Shown here: in pieces, positions 40,277 through 50,429 of the stretch
How the letters are laid out: every line of letters starts with the position of its first letter
Position numbering within the stretch: the stretch's first letter is position 1
NCBI GenBank assembly: GCA_937892945.1
Contig: CALBIL010000098.1
Span: forward strand, 33,996 to 97,995
Direction: 5' to 3'
Length of the DNA stretch: 64,000 nucleotides
Source of the DNA: an uncultured euryarchaeote
GTDB lineage: Archaea > Thermoplasmatota > Poseidoniia > Poseidoniales > Poseidoniaceae
Position numbers and translations under genes: made by a program
The notes under the pieces: generated by a model
What the model saw: only the letters and a program-made list of their open reading frames with translations
Database searches by the model: none
What the model was told of the DNA's origin: nothing

Positions 40277-41536
40277 TCACTCAACGCCTTCGTAATAGGT
40301 GTCGACTGCACGGTCCAATTCTTTCCAAGCCGTTTCCTCATCGATGGTTTGCGTGATCCCGTTCATTCGAAGTGCTTGGCCGTCAACCCACAAATCCATG
40401 CAATCTGCACCGTTGAATATGAGGTTCGCAAGATGGCGATTTCCAGCACGACCTAATGGCCTCATTCGAACATCATCGAGATTCCATACCGCCCAATCCG
40501 AACTGCCTTTTGTGGCCATTGAAAAGACATCTGCCGCTGGAAGCAATGTAGCATCCCAGTGGTCATGGCGTTGAACCAATGCTGCGAGACGTGCTTCAGC
40601 GAGCATATCGAGACCACTTCCTGAAGAAGCGGCTCCATCGGTACCAATTCGGACGTCAACGCCAGCATCATTGTATGCAGGCAAAGACATGGTGCCTCCA
40701 CAAGCAATTTTCATGTTGGATGAAGGGCAATGGACTGCGGTGACTTCATGTTCTGCTAACATTCGAATTTCATTTTTCTTAACCCAAGAAGCGTGAGCAC
40801 ACACCGTTCCAGGTTTGAAAAAGTCGAGACTATTGAGATATTCTACGGGATAGAGGCCCGTTTTCTCATGGCAGTCCGCTATTTCCTTTCGGGTTTCACT
40901 TACGTGAATATGAAGACGGGCATTTCTTTTTTCAGCGAGTTCTGACGCTCTCCGCAGCGTTTCTTCACTGCAAAGATAGACTGAATGTGTTGCAATTGCA
41001 TATTGAATTTTGTCCTCAACGTTTTGTTGTTGGAGCATTGAATCAAGTTCGTCCAAAGCAGATGCAGCATCAGGGTGTGACGGGAGTGCTGCATCACTGA
41101 CTGGACCACCGACTAAGCCACGTAGCCCGGCATCTGCGAGTACTTTCCCAGTAACGGCAGGATAGAAGTACATGTCCGCGGCAAACGAGGAACCGGTTCG
41201 AATCATTTCCGCTGCTGCGGCCTGTGCGCCGACACGAACATATTCCGGATTCAACCGTGCTTCAGTCGGAAAAACCGCTTCGTTTAACCAGCGGTGGAGT
41301 GGGAATCCATCGCTAAAATCCCGAGCATTCAGTTGCATTGCTAAATGCGTATGCCAATTTTGTAAACTACGCGTAATGAGCCTCCCTGCCCCATCAAGGT
41401 CGTGTTGGACATCCTCGTCTCCCTTTGACGCGGACCACTGTCCATCGTCATGCAGAAGCACATCACCAACATGTTTGTGACCGCTTTCATCATACAGTAC
41501 CGCGTTGCGATACCGTACACTCAAATCATCGGCCAT
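40277..41536 (-). CDS. Amidohydrolase (cytosine deaminase / SAH-MTA deaminase-like)
   Basis: NWHTHLAM, LHIHVSETRKEI, VCAHASWV, HCPSSNMKI, VRIGTDGAAS metal-binding motifs. Confidence 0.88.
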   Translation of the reverse strand: MADDLSVRYRNAVLYDESGHKHVGDVLLHDDGQWSASKGDEDVQHDLDGAGRLITRSLQNWHTHLAMQLNARDFSDGFPLHRWLNEAVFPTEARLNPEYVRVGAQAAAAEMIRTGSSFAADMYFYPAVTGKVLADAGLRGLVGGPVSDAALPSHPDAASALDELDSMLQQQNVEDKIQYAIATHSVYLCSEETLRRASELAEKRNARLHIHVSETRKEIADCHEKTGLYPVEYLNSLDFFKPGTVCAHASWVKKNEIRMLAEHEVTAVHCPSSNMKIACGGTMSLPAYNDAGVDVRIGTDGAASSGSGLDMLAEARLAALVQRHDHWDATLLPAADVFSMATKGSSDWAVWNLDDVRMRPLGRAGNRHLANLIFNGADCMDLWVDGQALRMNGITQTIDEETAWKELDRAVDTYYEGVE

Positions 41537-41614
41537 GAACTTCGGTTAGGCTCAACCCTCATGAACACTTTCAACCGTTTCACTTATGTTCATTCGATGC
41601 GGCGCAAGAATTGC

Positions 41615-41687
41615 GCCACTGTGGCTTAGCTGGTATAGCACCTGATTCGTAATCAGGAGGTCGGGAGTTCGAATCTCCCCAGTGGCT
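41615..41687 (+). tRNA. tRNA-Thr (CGU)
   Basis: Acceptor GCCACTG/CAGTGGC, anticodon arm CTGAT-TCGTA-ATCAG, T arm GGGAG-TTCGAAT-CTCCC. Confidence 0.93.
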
Positions 41688-41689
41688 CC

Positions 41690-42949
41690 TTACTGGTCGA
41701 CACTACGTCCAATGTCGAGCGTAAATGCCTCAGCACTTGCCTCAAGACTTGCAACAGCAGGGAGTGTTTTACCGGCAATATAATCCAAGCATGCCCCACC
41801 ACCTGTTGAGAGATGGCCCATTTTCTTAGCAAGGCCATGCTTGGCGATGAGTGTAGAGGTGTGGCCTCCGCCAACCACGACATATCCTTTGGTTTCAGCA
41901 CATGCATTCAACATCTCGACGGTTCCAAAAGCAAAATCAGGCAACTCAAATACACCTGCTGGGCCATTGAGGTGAACAGTTCCGGCAGACTTAATCGCTG
42001 CTGAAAGGTTACGAATCGATTGAATGCCAAGATCAAAAATCGGTGCATCAATCGGAAGTTCAGCAATCTTTAGGTCAACCCGATTATCTTCTATATTTGC
42101 CGCAACATCAACAGGGAGGCGTATTTTTTCACCAAAGTCACTTAACAGCGATTTAGCAATCTCCACTGTTTGGTGCCACATTTTACCCAACTCATTGACC
42201 AAGAAGTCATGGTTTGTTGGCCCAATTTCTACACCTGAGAGTTCCAAGAGTAAGTTTGCTACCCCACCCGTCGGCCAAAATTCATCGCAAATGTTGTTTC
42301 GAAGCATGTTGTCAGCCACAAGAATAGAATCATCGACTTTTATTCCACCCAATACGGCAATACAAGGTCGAGCAGGATTCTCCAATGCTCGGTCGAGTTG
42401 ATTCATCTCATTTTTCATCAATTCACCAGCAACACATGGAATCAAGTGAGTGAAACCAACACCAGAGGGCGTACTGCGGTGGGCACATGCGAAGGCATCA
42501 TAGACGAATACATCAGCTACACTTGCCAGATTCTGAACCATTGTCGTTTCGGAATGTGTATTGAAGTCTCCTTTGGTTTTGATCTCTTCATCATACATTC
42601 GAACATTGTTTAACATGAGGACTTCTCCACACTCTAATGCTTCAATAGCAGTCATCGCTTTTTCACCTGCGAGGTCATCGACCCATTTTACTGGCCGCCC
42701 AAGAAGTCGTCCAAGTTCACGTGAGTGGCCAAGCGTGGAAGTGAAGTCCTGTTTCCCAGGTCGGGATTGGTGAGCAAGAAGAACCACTTTGGCACTTGTT
42801 AAACGGTTTAATGTCGGTACAATGGCCCGAATACGAGTGATGTCAAGAAAGGATTTGGTGCCGGGGAGGAGTGGACAATTGATGTCGACACGGACCAAAA
42901 CAGTCATGTTGTCAACATTGACATTGTCGAGGGTCAAGACACTCGGCAT
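41690..42949 (-). CDS. pgk: Phosphoglycerate kinase (archaeal type)
   Basis: VRVDINCPLL, LLAHQSRPGKQDFTS, VLGGIKVDDSI, HLNGPAGVFE, VVGGGHTSTL, STGGGACLDYIAGKTLPAV; internal ATG at 42949 preferred. Confidence 0.95.
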   Translation of the reverse strand: MPSVLTLDNVNVDNMTVLVRVDINCPLLPGTKSFLDITRIRAIVPTLNRLTSAKVVLLAHQSRPGKQDFTSTLGHSRELGRLLGRPVKWVDDLAGEKAMTAIEALECGEVLMLNNVRMYDEEIKTKGDFNTHSETTMVQNLASVADVFVYDAFACAHRSTPSGVGFTHLIPCVAGELMKNEMNQLDRALENPARPCIAVLGGIKVDDSILVADNMLRNNICDEFWPTGGVANLLLELSGVEIGPTNHDFLVNELGKMWHQTVEIAKSLLSDFGEKIRLPVDVAANIEDNRVDLKIAELPIDAPIFDLGIQSIRNLSAAIKSAGTVHLNGPAGVFELPDFAFGTVEMLNACAETKGYVVVGGGHTSTLIAKHGLAKKMGHLSTGGGACLDYIAGKTLPAVASLEASAEAFTLDIGRSVDQ

Positions 42950-43089
42950 TGAACATACCAAGTGCTTTCGGTTTTTCATTCCAACGGTTCCAAAAGGGCT
43001 GTGGTTTTTTTCTGAAAGCCCCCAATCGCGCGTCTCGCCCATGGTGATGGCGCGAAAGGTGATAAAGCCGTAAAGTTCGCTCTCAAAGG

Positions 43090-44046
43090 ATGGCGCAAGA
43101 GGAACCTGTAGAGGATGAAAGCCTCAAGGGGCCACGTCGACGTGCTGGCACCAGCACTTCTTCCTTCGGAGTATCGAAGAGAGAAGGGCATGATGCATCG
43201 GTATACTATGGCAGTCGCCTCTACGATGGGATTGTATCAAGCCGGGAAGTTGGACCTCAACAAGAATTACCGCCAACACTAGCAAATACGCTTATTGCAG
43301 GTGATTCAAGAAACTTAGATTTGCCCAATAATTGTGTTCAGTTGGTCGTAACTTCGCCACCCTACAACGCCAGTAAAGCCTACGATGAAGACCTTTCTCT
43401 CAGTGAATACCTCGAATTGTTGTATGATGTTTTTGCAGAGTGCTACCGCGTTCTTGCCCCAGGCGGTCGCATGGTCATTAATGTGGCCAACCTTGGACGA
43501 AAACCCTACATTCCGCTTTCAAGCCACATCAACATCATGATGAACCAACTCGGCTTTTTGATGCGAGGAGAAATCATTTGGGATAAATCAGCAAGTGCCG
43601 GCTCCTCATGTGCTTGGGGCTCATTCCAAAGTGCGAGTAATCCATGTCTTCGAGATGTGCATGAATATCTTCTTGTGTTCTCGAAAGGAAATTACAAACT
43701 CATGCGTGACAAATCCGAACGTGCAGAAGGACGAATCGATACCATTCCTCGTGATGACTTCATCCATCATACCAAGTCAATATGGTCATTTCCTACTGAG
43801 CGAGCATCACGCGTCAATCACCCAGCACCGTTCCCGGTTGAATTACCAAAACGCTGTATAGAGATGTATTCCTTTGCCGGCGATATCGTACTGGACCCTT
43901 TCAACGGTTCTGGCTCTACCTGCGTGGCTGCAAAGATGACTGGGCGAACATACATCGGCGTCGATCTTTCTGAAGACTATTGCGAAATAGCTCAAAAACG
44001 TCTTGATGATACCGAGGCTTGGACTGCACCGGTAATCGAAGTTTAA
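43090..44046 (+). CDS. DNA methyltransferase, TSPPYN class (probable N4-cytosine or N6-adenine)
   Basis: [13 protein letters not shown] catalytic motif and [28 protein letters not shown] motif. Confidence 0.92.
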   Translation: MAQEEPVEDESLKGPRRRAGTSTSSFGVSKREGHDASVYYGSRLYDGIVSSREVGPQQELPPTLANTLIAGDSRNLDLPNNCVQLVVTSPPYNASKAYDEDLSLSEYLELLYDVFAECYRVLAPGGRMVINVANLGRKPYIPLSSHINIMMNQLGFLMRGEIIWDKSASAGSSCAWGSFQSASNPCLRDVHEYLLVFSKGNYKLMRDKSERAEGRIDTIPRDDFIHHTKSIWSFPTERASRVNHPAPFPVELPKRCIEMYSFAGDIVLDPFNGSGSTCVAAKMTGRTYIGVDLSEDYCEIAQKRLDDTEAWTAPVIEV

Positions 44047-44084
44047 GCGGAGCCGTTTTGAACGGCCGCCATCACCCTTCAATC

Positions 44085-45341
44085 ATGAGCGGTTGGAATG
44101 AGGCTGACCTTACTGGTCCCGATGGTGAAGACTGGAGAGTTCCAGTTTCTGAATTGGCCAACCGCCAACATCGATTAGGGGAATACTTAGCCGAGGCAGG
44201 ATTTTCAGGTGCTTTCATTCAACATCCTGTTGACCTGTACTACTACGCAGGAGGCCGACAAAATGCTTCGATGTTTATTCCTGCCCACGGCACTGAAAAC
44301 AATCAAGCCGTGTTATTTGTACGTCGATCTTTACAACGGGCTCAATTCGAAGGAGGAGGCGATGATGCACCTCACGAAATTGTTTCATTCCCACGTATGG
44401 CACAGCTGGTTGCAACACTCCGTCAACGTGGGGTGACTTCCGCACCCGGTCTTCAATTTGGAGAAATCCCAGCAACCTATTCAGAACGTTTTGTCAAGGT
44501 CTTCAGTGAACTGGGAACCTGCCCTGATGTGACGACTCTCATTCATCGCCAACGAGAAATAAAATCTCATTGGGAAATGGAGCAAATGGGCGCAGCAGCC
44601 GAAATCCAAATTCGAATGTTCGAAGCAGTTGAAGCAGTTGGTGGTGAAGGCATCAGTGAACTCGAATTGGTTGCCGCAGCCGAAGCAATCAGTCGTTCAG
44701 AAGGCTTTGGAGGAAATGTACACATGCGTCGATTCCCACTCCAATGCGATCGTGGTGTCATCGTTTCCGGTCGTGCAGGAGGAATCCCTTCTTTCTTCGA
44801 TTCTGCCGTCGGTGGAACGGGGGCCCATCCTCTCTCTGGCATGGGGTCGGGTTTCCGTCGAATCAAATTCAACGAACCTGTTTTAGTTGACTTGGTTCAT
44901 GCTCATCGCGGCTACATTGTTGACATGACGCGAATGTTTGTTGCAGGAACCTTATCGGAACAATGGCATCAACGCCTGGAAGACATGTTAGCCGTCAAGG
45001 ATACGGTCGTTGATGTTCTTGACCGAGGCGATACTTGTGAAGAGGCTTGGAATGAAGCGTATGCGCTGGCAGTTGAACTCGGGTATCAAGATAATCTCAT
45101 GGGAATGAATCCCGATCAAAGTCGATTCCTCGGCCATTCAGTCGGGCTTCAATTGGACGAATCTCCAGTTGTTGCAGCCGGTTTTGACCGACCTTTACCC
45201 GTTGGAGGTACAATGGCAATTGAGCCAAAAGCGGTCTATTCAGAAGGCAGCATCGGTAGTGAAGACACTTGGATTCGAGACGAAGAGGGAATGCGCCCAA
45301 TCACTGCCGATGGCGCTTGGCCTTGGCTAACGGAGTGGTAA
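44085..45341 (+). CDS. M24 family metallopeptidase (Xaa-Pro aminopeptidase-like)
   Basis: C-terminal pita-bread-like region: VLVDLVHAHRGYIVDMTRMFVAG, GHSVGLQLDESPVV, GTMAIEPKAVY. Confidence 0.88.
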   Translation: MSGWNEADLTGPDGEDWRVPVSELANRQHRLGEYLAEAGFSGAFIQHPVDLYYYAGGRQNASMFIPAHGTENNQAVLFVRRSLQRAQFEGGGDDAPHEIVSFPRMAQLVATLRQRGVTSAPGLQFGEIPATYSERFVKVFSELGTCPDVTTLIHRQREIKSHWEMEQMGAAAEIQIRMFEAVEAVGGEGISELELVAAAEAISRSEGFGGNVHMRRFPLQCDRGVIVSGRAGGIPSFFDSAVGGTGAHPLSGMGSGFRRIKFNEPVLVDLVHAHRGYIVDMTRMFVAGTLSEQWHQRLEDMLAVKDTVVDVLDRGDTCEEAWNEAYALAVELGYQDNLMGMNPDQSRFLGHSVGLQLDESPVVAAGFDRPLPVGGTMAIEPKAVYSEGSIGSEDTWIRDEEGMRPITADGAWPWLTEW

Positions 45342-45343
45342 GA

Positions 45344-45607
45344 ATGACACAAGAACAAACTGAAGATGATATTTGTGAAAAGATGGAAGGCTGGACTCAT
45401 GAAGATGTTGGAAAGAGGATTCCAGAAAGAAAAACCTTGAACGGAACGTATTACAACGAGCCTATTGTTGCTGTGTTCTGCCAATTCTGTGCATCTGAAT
45501 TCATCGGCCCAAGTCGAGAGGCTGGCGGTTTCTTAGGTGGCCATGAATGCTTGCATGCGTGGGAGATTACGCAAGCCATGAGTCGAGATGACGGTATGGT
45601 CGAATAA
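45344..45607 (+). CDS. Small protein with candidate zinc-binding Cys/His cluster
   Basis: FCQFCASEF...GGHECLHAWE; start follows the upstream stop immediately. Confidence 0.6.
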   Translation: MTQEQTEDDICEKMEGWTHEDVGKRIPERKTLNGTYYNEPIVAVFCQFCASEFIGPSREAGGFLGGHECLHAWEITQAMSRDDGMVE

Positions 45608-45658
45608 GCAAAAGTTCCAACCATAGTGTTCAAGTTATGTCCGCGATGTGTTGTTTGT

Positions 45659-46453
45659 ATGGCAAAGCCTTACTCGACCGGTCACATTGGTGCAGTAGCA
45701 TCAAATTTTACTGAAATGCGCCTCGCAGGGGCTGTAAAAGAGCAATTGGTCGATTTGGTCTGCAAAGAACTCGCTCGGTTTGTTCCTGAAATGGAAGCCG
45801 CTACCCTTTCACAAGACCCTGAACGAAAGACGCTGGACGACCCGTTCCGAACTCGACTGAATTACAATCGAACCCGTGAATTGATGATCGATGAAATCGA
45901 TGCTGTTGATTCAGTCGGTTCTGCAGCCGTCCAAGCAGGCATCTCTCATATTGAAAAGCACCTTTCGACCGTGATTAAACACGCTGAAATGGCTGCTGAA
46001 AAAGACAGAGTAGCCACAATCAAACCTCGGCATTTGGAAATTGCAATCACTGGCATGAACATCGTACTCGATGGTGAAGATGAAGGACATCAAGAAGTGG
46101 CACAAACCGAAGACTTTGTCGTAAGCCAAGGTGGCGGCATCTTGACAGAATCAGCGCTTCTTTCACTCGCAAAAACACATGCAAAAATGCCTGTTACCAA
46201 GGATGCAGTCGAAGAATTACTCGAAACCTATTACATGGTGGTCGAGCAATTGGAATCTGATATTCGTAGCAATGCTCAATTTGGCGGTAATCCAGTTCAC
46301 TTTATCGAATCGATTAGCAAAATGAAAACGTTGATGTCACTGGGTTGGATGAGAGCAATGCTGAGCAAAGCAGCAGAAAATGCTCGAGAACGAGGCTACA
46401 AGCGAATTGATGTCGAGCAAATAGTTCACTTAGACCCGTTTGACTCAGCATGA
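45659..46453 (+). CDS. Candidate protein with two histone-fold-like segments
   Basis: VGSAAVQAGISHIEKHLSTVIKHAEMAAEKDRVATIKPRHLEIAI and LLSLAKTHAKMPVTKDAVEELLETYYMVVEQLESDI...KAAENARERGYKRIDVEQIV resemble the alpha2-L2-alpha3 histone pattern. Confidence 0.6.
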   Translation: MAKPYSTGHIGAVASNFTEMRLAGAVKEQLVDLVCKELARFVPEMEAATLSQDPERKTLDDPFRTRLNYNRTRELMIDEIDAVDSVGSAAVQAGISHIEKHLSTVIKHAEMAAEKDRVATIKPRHLEIAITGMNIVLDGEDEGHQEVAQTEDFVVSQGGGILTESALLSLAKTHAKMPVTKDAVEELLETYYMVVEQLESDIRSNAQFGGNPVHFIESISKMKTLMSLGWMRAMLSKAAENARERGYKRIDVEQIVHLDPFDSA

Positions 46454-46521
46454 ATCTCCGACAAAGAGTAATTCTTACAGTGATGCGGCAATGCTAGGTA
46501 CGAGGGGCGTGAGGTCGAAGT

Positions 46522-47346
46522 ATGCTGTCATCCTCCGTGATTTTTTCAGCGCTTGTCGCCGGTATCATCGCCATACTCGTGACACTGGCCATAGAACGCT
46601 GGGGCGGCCTTACTGGGGGATTGCTTGGTACGATGCCTTCGACCATTGTTCCAGCCGCTGCAGGCATCTTTCTTGCCGGTGATCAGGACCTGTTGAATCA
46701 GAGTTTGTCTATCATCCCACTTGGGATGCTCATCAATGGAATATTTCTCGCAGTCTGGGTCTATCTTCCGCCTAAATTAGAAAACCAGAAATCTCCACTC
46801 TTTCTCACGACCATTACAGCTTTGTTTGTTTGGTTCGTCTTCGGTCTGCTCATGCTCCAAGGTGTCGAATTTGCTCTTGGCCATGGCATGACGACTTGGC
46901 AACTCGGTTTTCTCGGGCTTGGTCTTCTCATCGTACTCGCCATCGCTATGAATTGGAAAGTTCAACCAACACCCAAAGGAAAGCAACCTGTTGCTCGCAC
47001 AGTTTTAGTTCTCAGAGGAAGTGCTGCTGCATGTGCAATTGGTGCGGCAGTTTGGCTTTCGGCGCAAGGACAACCGTTTGTAGCAGGCCTCGCTGCTGTA
47101 TTTCCTGCCATCTTCCTGACCAGCATGGTCGCTTTATGGCTTGCACAAGGCCCAACAGTACCCCAGGGTGCAGCAGGTCCAATGGCCATGGGTGGGGCGA
47201 GTGTGGCCATTTATGCACTGGTCGCCATGTACTCCCTGCCTGCTTGGGGTGTTGTTTTAGGCTCAATCATCGCTTGGATAATAGCAGTCTTTGGCTGGTC
47301 TTTACCTGCCTTTCTTCTCTTGCGAAAACGCGTCACTACAGATTGA
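46522..47346 (+). CDS. Multi-TM membrane protein, hypothetical
   Basis: About eight hydrophobic helices. Confidence 0.7.
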   Translation: MLSSSVIFSALVAGIIAILVTLAIERWGGLTGGLLGTMPSTIVPAAAGIFLAGDQDLLNQSLSIIPLGMLINGIFLAVWVYLPPKLENQKSPLFLTTITALFVWFVFGLLMLQGVEFALGHGMTTWQLGFLGLGLLIVLAIAMNWKVQPTPKGKQPVARTVLVLRGSAAACAIGAAVWLSAQGQPFVAGLAAVFPAIFLTSMVALWLAQGPTVPQGAAGPMAMGGASVAIYALVAMYSLPAWGVVLGSIIAWIIAVFGWSLPAFLLLRKRVTTD

Positions 47347-47635
47347 GCACTCGAGTCCAACGCTCTGATGCAGGAACTCCAGTGATGTGGAATTTAACAG
47401 CAGTTACCCCTTTGGTAGCGGAGACTTTCTCTCGTAAGTCTCTCAAATCGAATAAACAACATGGGCAATGTGGACGTTGAGGTGTGATGGCGAGTTGAAC
47501 TTCCCCTTCCGGTGAAATCTCAACGCCTTGGATCTGTTGAGAATCTGCTAAGGCTACATCGGTATGTGGATCTTTCCAAGACTTGAGAGTCCGGAATATC
47601 CGTCGCTGAACCGATTGGATTTGCTTCTCGTTCAT
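47336..47635 (-). CDS. MIP18/DUF59-like metal-sulfur cluster protein
   Basis: VALADSQQIQGVEISPEGEVQLAITPQRPHCPCCLFDLRDLREKVSATKGVTAVKFHI pattern. Confidence 0.7.
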   Translation of the reverse strand: MNEKQIQSVQRRIFRTLKSWKDPHTDVALADSQQIQGVEISPEGEVQLAITPQRPHCPCCLFDLRDLREKVSATKGVTAVKFHITGVPASERWTRVLNL

Positions 47636-47668
47636 CGTCGCACCTCATGTGGCTCTGGTTGCTTTGCT

Positions 47669-47893
47669 TTACTGTTCTTCTGTCTGCAGTTGCGTCTCAA
47701 TTTCATCTAATTGCAATTCATTGAGTTTACCTTCAGCAGTGGCTAATTCTTTTTTACAAAGGCGAAGTAAATCAGCTCCTTCTTCGTAGAGTTTCAGTGT
47801 TTCATCAAGTCCCATGCCACCACGTTCTAGTATGGCTACAATTGCCTCTAATCGCCGTATTGCTTCAGTATAAGTTGGTATTTCATCAGTCAT
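47669..47893 (-). CDS. xseB: Exodeoxyribonuclease VII small subunit
   Basis: TYTEAIRRLEAIVAILERGGMGLDETLKLYEEGADLLRLCKKELATAEGKL; start overlaps the xseA stop. Confidence 0.92.
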   Translation of the reverse strand: MTDEIPTYTEAIRRLEAIVAILERGGMGLDETLKLYEEGADLLRLCKKELATAEGKLNELQLDEIETQLQTEEQ

Positions 47894-49152
47894 TTTGTTC
47901 CCTCATTGAGTTGTGTTTTCTTAATTTCTGCATCAGCAGAACCATCTGCGAAATTGAGTATAATTTGTTGTCCAACATTCAGCCCATCGATGCTACTGAG
48001 GACAGTTCCATCAGAAGTTTGAGTCATTGAATACCCCCGCTCTAAAACCCGTTGGGGATGTATAGCGGAAAGTGATGCCTCAAATTGTGCTAAACGGGTT
48101 GATTGTACTCCAAGAATCTTCTGGGTTGATACTTTGATTCGTGATGATAGAGTCAATACATTTGCTTTAGCTCGATTTAATCCAGCCATCGGTGCAACCC
48201 GTAAACGAGCGTGAAGAATACTCAATCGTTGTTGACTGTCATGGATTTGTCGACGAGAGGCAACACCCAATCGCTCTTCGAATTCATCCAGCAAGTACTG
48301 TAATTCTGGCAAGACCGGGACAACCCGTTCAATGGCATCTGATGGCGTAGATGCGCGTAAGTCAGCGACTAAATCCGAGACCAATACATCCGATTCATGG
48401 CCAACAGCAGAAACAATCGGGACGGGGCTGGCGATAATTGCTCGAGCCACAGGTTCGAGGTTGAATGCCCACAAATCTTCGGGAGACCCACCACCTCGGC
48501 CAACAATCACCAAGTCGACAGGAGGCTCACCACGTCCTTTGGCAACATCTGGATTTGAAAGTCGTCGTGCAGCAGCGAGGCCTCGCACAATTTCTTCAGT
48601 TGCCCGTGGCCCTTGCACCAACACGCCAATGACCGTACGACGTAACCCTGGCCATCGGTTTTCGATCAATCGCTGCATGTCGGCGAGAGCGGCAGATCCA
48701 GCTCCAGTTATGATGGCAATATGCCGAGGGAGCGTTGGTATCGGCTGCCTCAATCGGTCAAGTTCCCCTTCCTTTCTCAATTGTTCGACGAGTAATCGTT
48801 TGGTTTTTTCAAGTTCGCCAAGTATACTGACCGGTTCGATACGCTCGACGTTGAGTTGAATCTCACCTCTTCGAACATACAAGTCAATACTGGCTAAGAT
48901 GACCACTTCACTTCCTTCTTTGATACTTGGGTCAATGGCACACCGTCCTTTCCAAATGACCGCTCGCATTTGTCCATCTTGGTCCCGTAGAGAAAAATAG
49001 GTATGCCCACTTGCATATTGTTTCCACTGAGTTACTTCCCCTTTCAACGCTTGATTTTTGAAGAGAGGGTCTCGAATCACCGTTTGTTTGACCAATTGTA
49101 CAAATTGACCGATTGGTAGAGGTCCTGTTGTGACTCCACCTCGACCGGTCAT
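47890..49152 (-). CDS. xseA: Exodeoxyribonuclease VII large subunit
   Basis: OB-fold N-terminus (GEVTQWKQYASGHTYFSLRDQDGQMRAVIW), IITGAGSAALADM, VIVGRGGGSPEDLWAFN, VSAVGHESD. Confidence 0.95.
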   Translation of the reverse strand: MTGRGGVTTGPLPIGQFVQLVKQTVIRDPLFKNQALKGEVTQWKQYASGHTYFSLRDQDGQMRAVIWKGRCAIDPSIKEGSEVVILASIDLYVRRGEIQLNVERIEPVSILGELEKTKRLLVEQLRKEGELDRLRQPIPTLPRHIAIITGAGSAALADMQRLIENRWPGLRRTVIGVLVQGPRATEEIVRGLAAARRLSNPDVAKGRGEPPVDLVIVGRGGGSPEDLWAFNLEPVARAIIASPVPIVSAVGHESDVLVSDLVADLRASTPSDAIERVVPVLPELQYLLDEFEERLGVASRRQIHDSQQRLSILHARLRVAPMAGLNRAKANVLTLSSRIKVSTQKILGVQSTRLAQFEASLSAIHPQRVLERGYSMTQTSDGTVLSSIDGLNVGQQIILNFADGSADAEIKKTQLNEGTK

Positions 49153-49192
49153 GTATCAAAAGAAGAGTCCACGGTTCTTGAACACTGTGCGA

Positions 49193-50194
49193 TTATTCTT
49201 CATAGGTCTTTAACCAGCCACGGCGCCAAAAGAATGTGAGCATTAGGCAAGCAAAGATGACCATGATCGAAATAATACCCCAAAAACCTCCAACTTGATC
49301 AAGTGGTAAATCTTCATTATTCATTCCAAAAATTCCAGCGATGAGAGTCAATGGGAGCATAATTGCACCAATGATGGTCAACGTGGTCATCACTTCTGTG
49401 AGTTGTGCATTTGATTCAGCGAGTTGCATACTGATGTTACTGAGGTATGAATCTCGGGCTGAAGTTGCACCTGAAGAGTAGTTCTTAGCGCGCTTTACCA
49501 GAGCAACAGAGAGTTGGTTTAGGTCAGAGAAATAGCGTTCAGCACCTGACCCGATTAACCGTTCATTTGGCTTGAGTAAGCGCATTGTTACCGTATTCAA
49601 TGATTCAATTGACTTACTTGACTCACGAAGGTGGCGTTTCAAGTCGTGTATACTTTCGAGGACATTGTCGTATTTTTTACTTGGGTCAAACACTTGGAAT
49701 TCCAAGAGGTCTAATTGCCGTGAATAGGAGTTCAAAATAGGCGTCCAATCGTCAGCAATAGCGTCAAGTAACTCGTAGAGTAAGAAATCAATACCTAATG
49801 CCAAATCTTTTTCATCAGCCTTCTTAAATCGGAAACGTAATTTCTTCAAAGCCGGAATACTGTAATGTCGAACGGTAATGATCAAGTTTTCTTTGATGAA
49901 AATTGCAACAGGTTCGGTATCCAATTGATTGTCAGCATCACGGGCATTGATGACGATAAAACGGTGGTTTTTGAATTTCTGAGCGGTTGTATCTGCAGGC
50001 CCGAATACGTCTTCAACCGCCAATTCGTCAAAATCCATACCATCGAGTAAAAATTGACGGACTTCATCATCCGGTCGAAGAATGTCCAGCCATGCTAAAC
50101 CTTCGTCTTGAATAGCTTCCTGCACACTGTTTAAATCGTACTTTTCCCGTTCAATTAAGCCGGACGTTGCAGTTTGTAAACGTAATTCGGCCAT
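49193..50194 (-). CDS. corA: CorA family Mg2+ transporter
   Basis: C-terminal TM pair with signature FGMN (IAGIFGMNNEDLP). Confidence 0.93.
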   Translation of the reverse strand: MAELRLQTATSGLIEREKYDLNSVQEAIQDEGLAWLDILRPDDEVRQFLLDGMDFDELAVEDVFGPADTTAQKFKNHRFIVINARDADNQLDTEPVAIFIKENLIITVRHYSIPALKKLRFRFKKADEKDLALGIDFLLYELLDAIADDWTPILNSYSRQLDLLEFQVFDPSKKYDNVLESIHDLKRHLRESSKSIESLNTVTMRLLKPNERLIGSGAERYFSDLNQLSVALVKRAKNYSSGATSARDSYLSNISMQLAESNAQLTEVMTTLTIIGAIMLPLTLIAGIFGMNNEDLPLDQVGGFWGIISIMVIFACLMLTFFWRRGWLKTYEE

Positions 50195-50226
50195 GACTGG
50201 CCCTACTCCTCATCTTTGTTATGTTT

Positions 50227-50418
50227 TCATTCTTCTTCGAGGAGGAAAGACTGGTTTGCGCGGTTCAATTTCCTTTGCCGTGTTTCGAATTTTTGTCGCT
50301 GTTCGACTTCTTCCAATTTGTGGCTTACCTTCCAAGAAAGAAACCGTATGACAATTAAGATGGCAATGATGTCAACGAAAAAAACAATCCAATCGCTGAA
50401 TTGCCAATTAAACATCAT
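50227..50418 (-). CDS. Small single-TM protein
   Basis: WIVFFVDIIAILIVIRFL TM followed by a charged helix; internal ATG start preferred. Confidence 0.45.
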   Translation of the reverse strand: MMFNWQFSDWIVFFVDIIAILIVIRFLSWKVSHKLEEVEQRQKFETRQRKLNRANQSFLLEEE

Positions 50419-50429
50419 GCGTCTCCATC

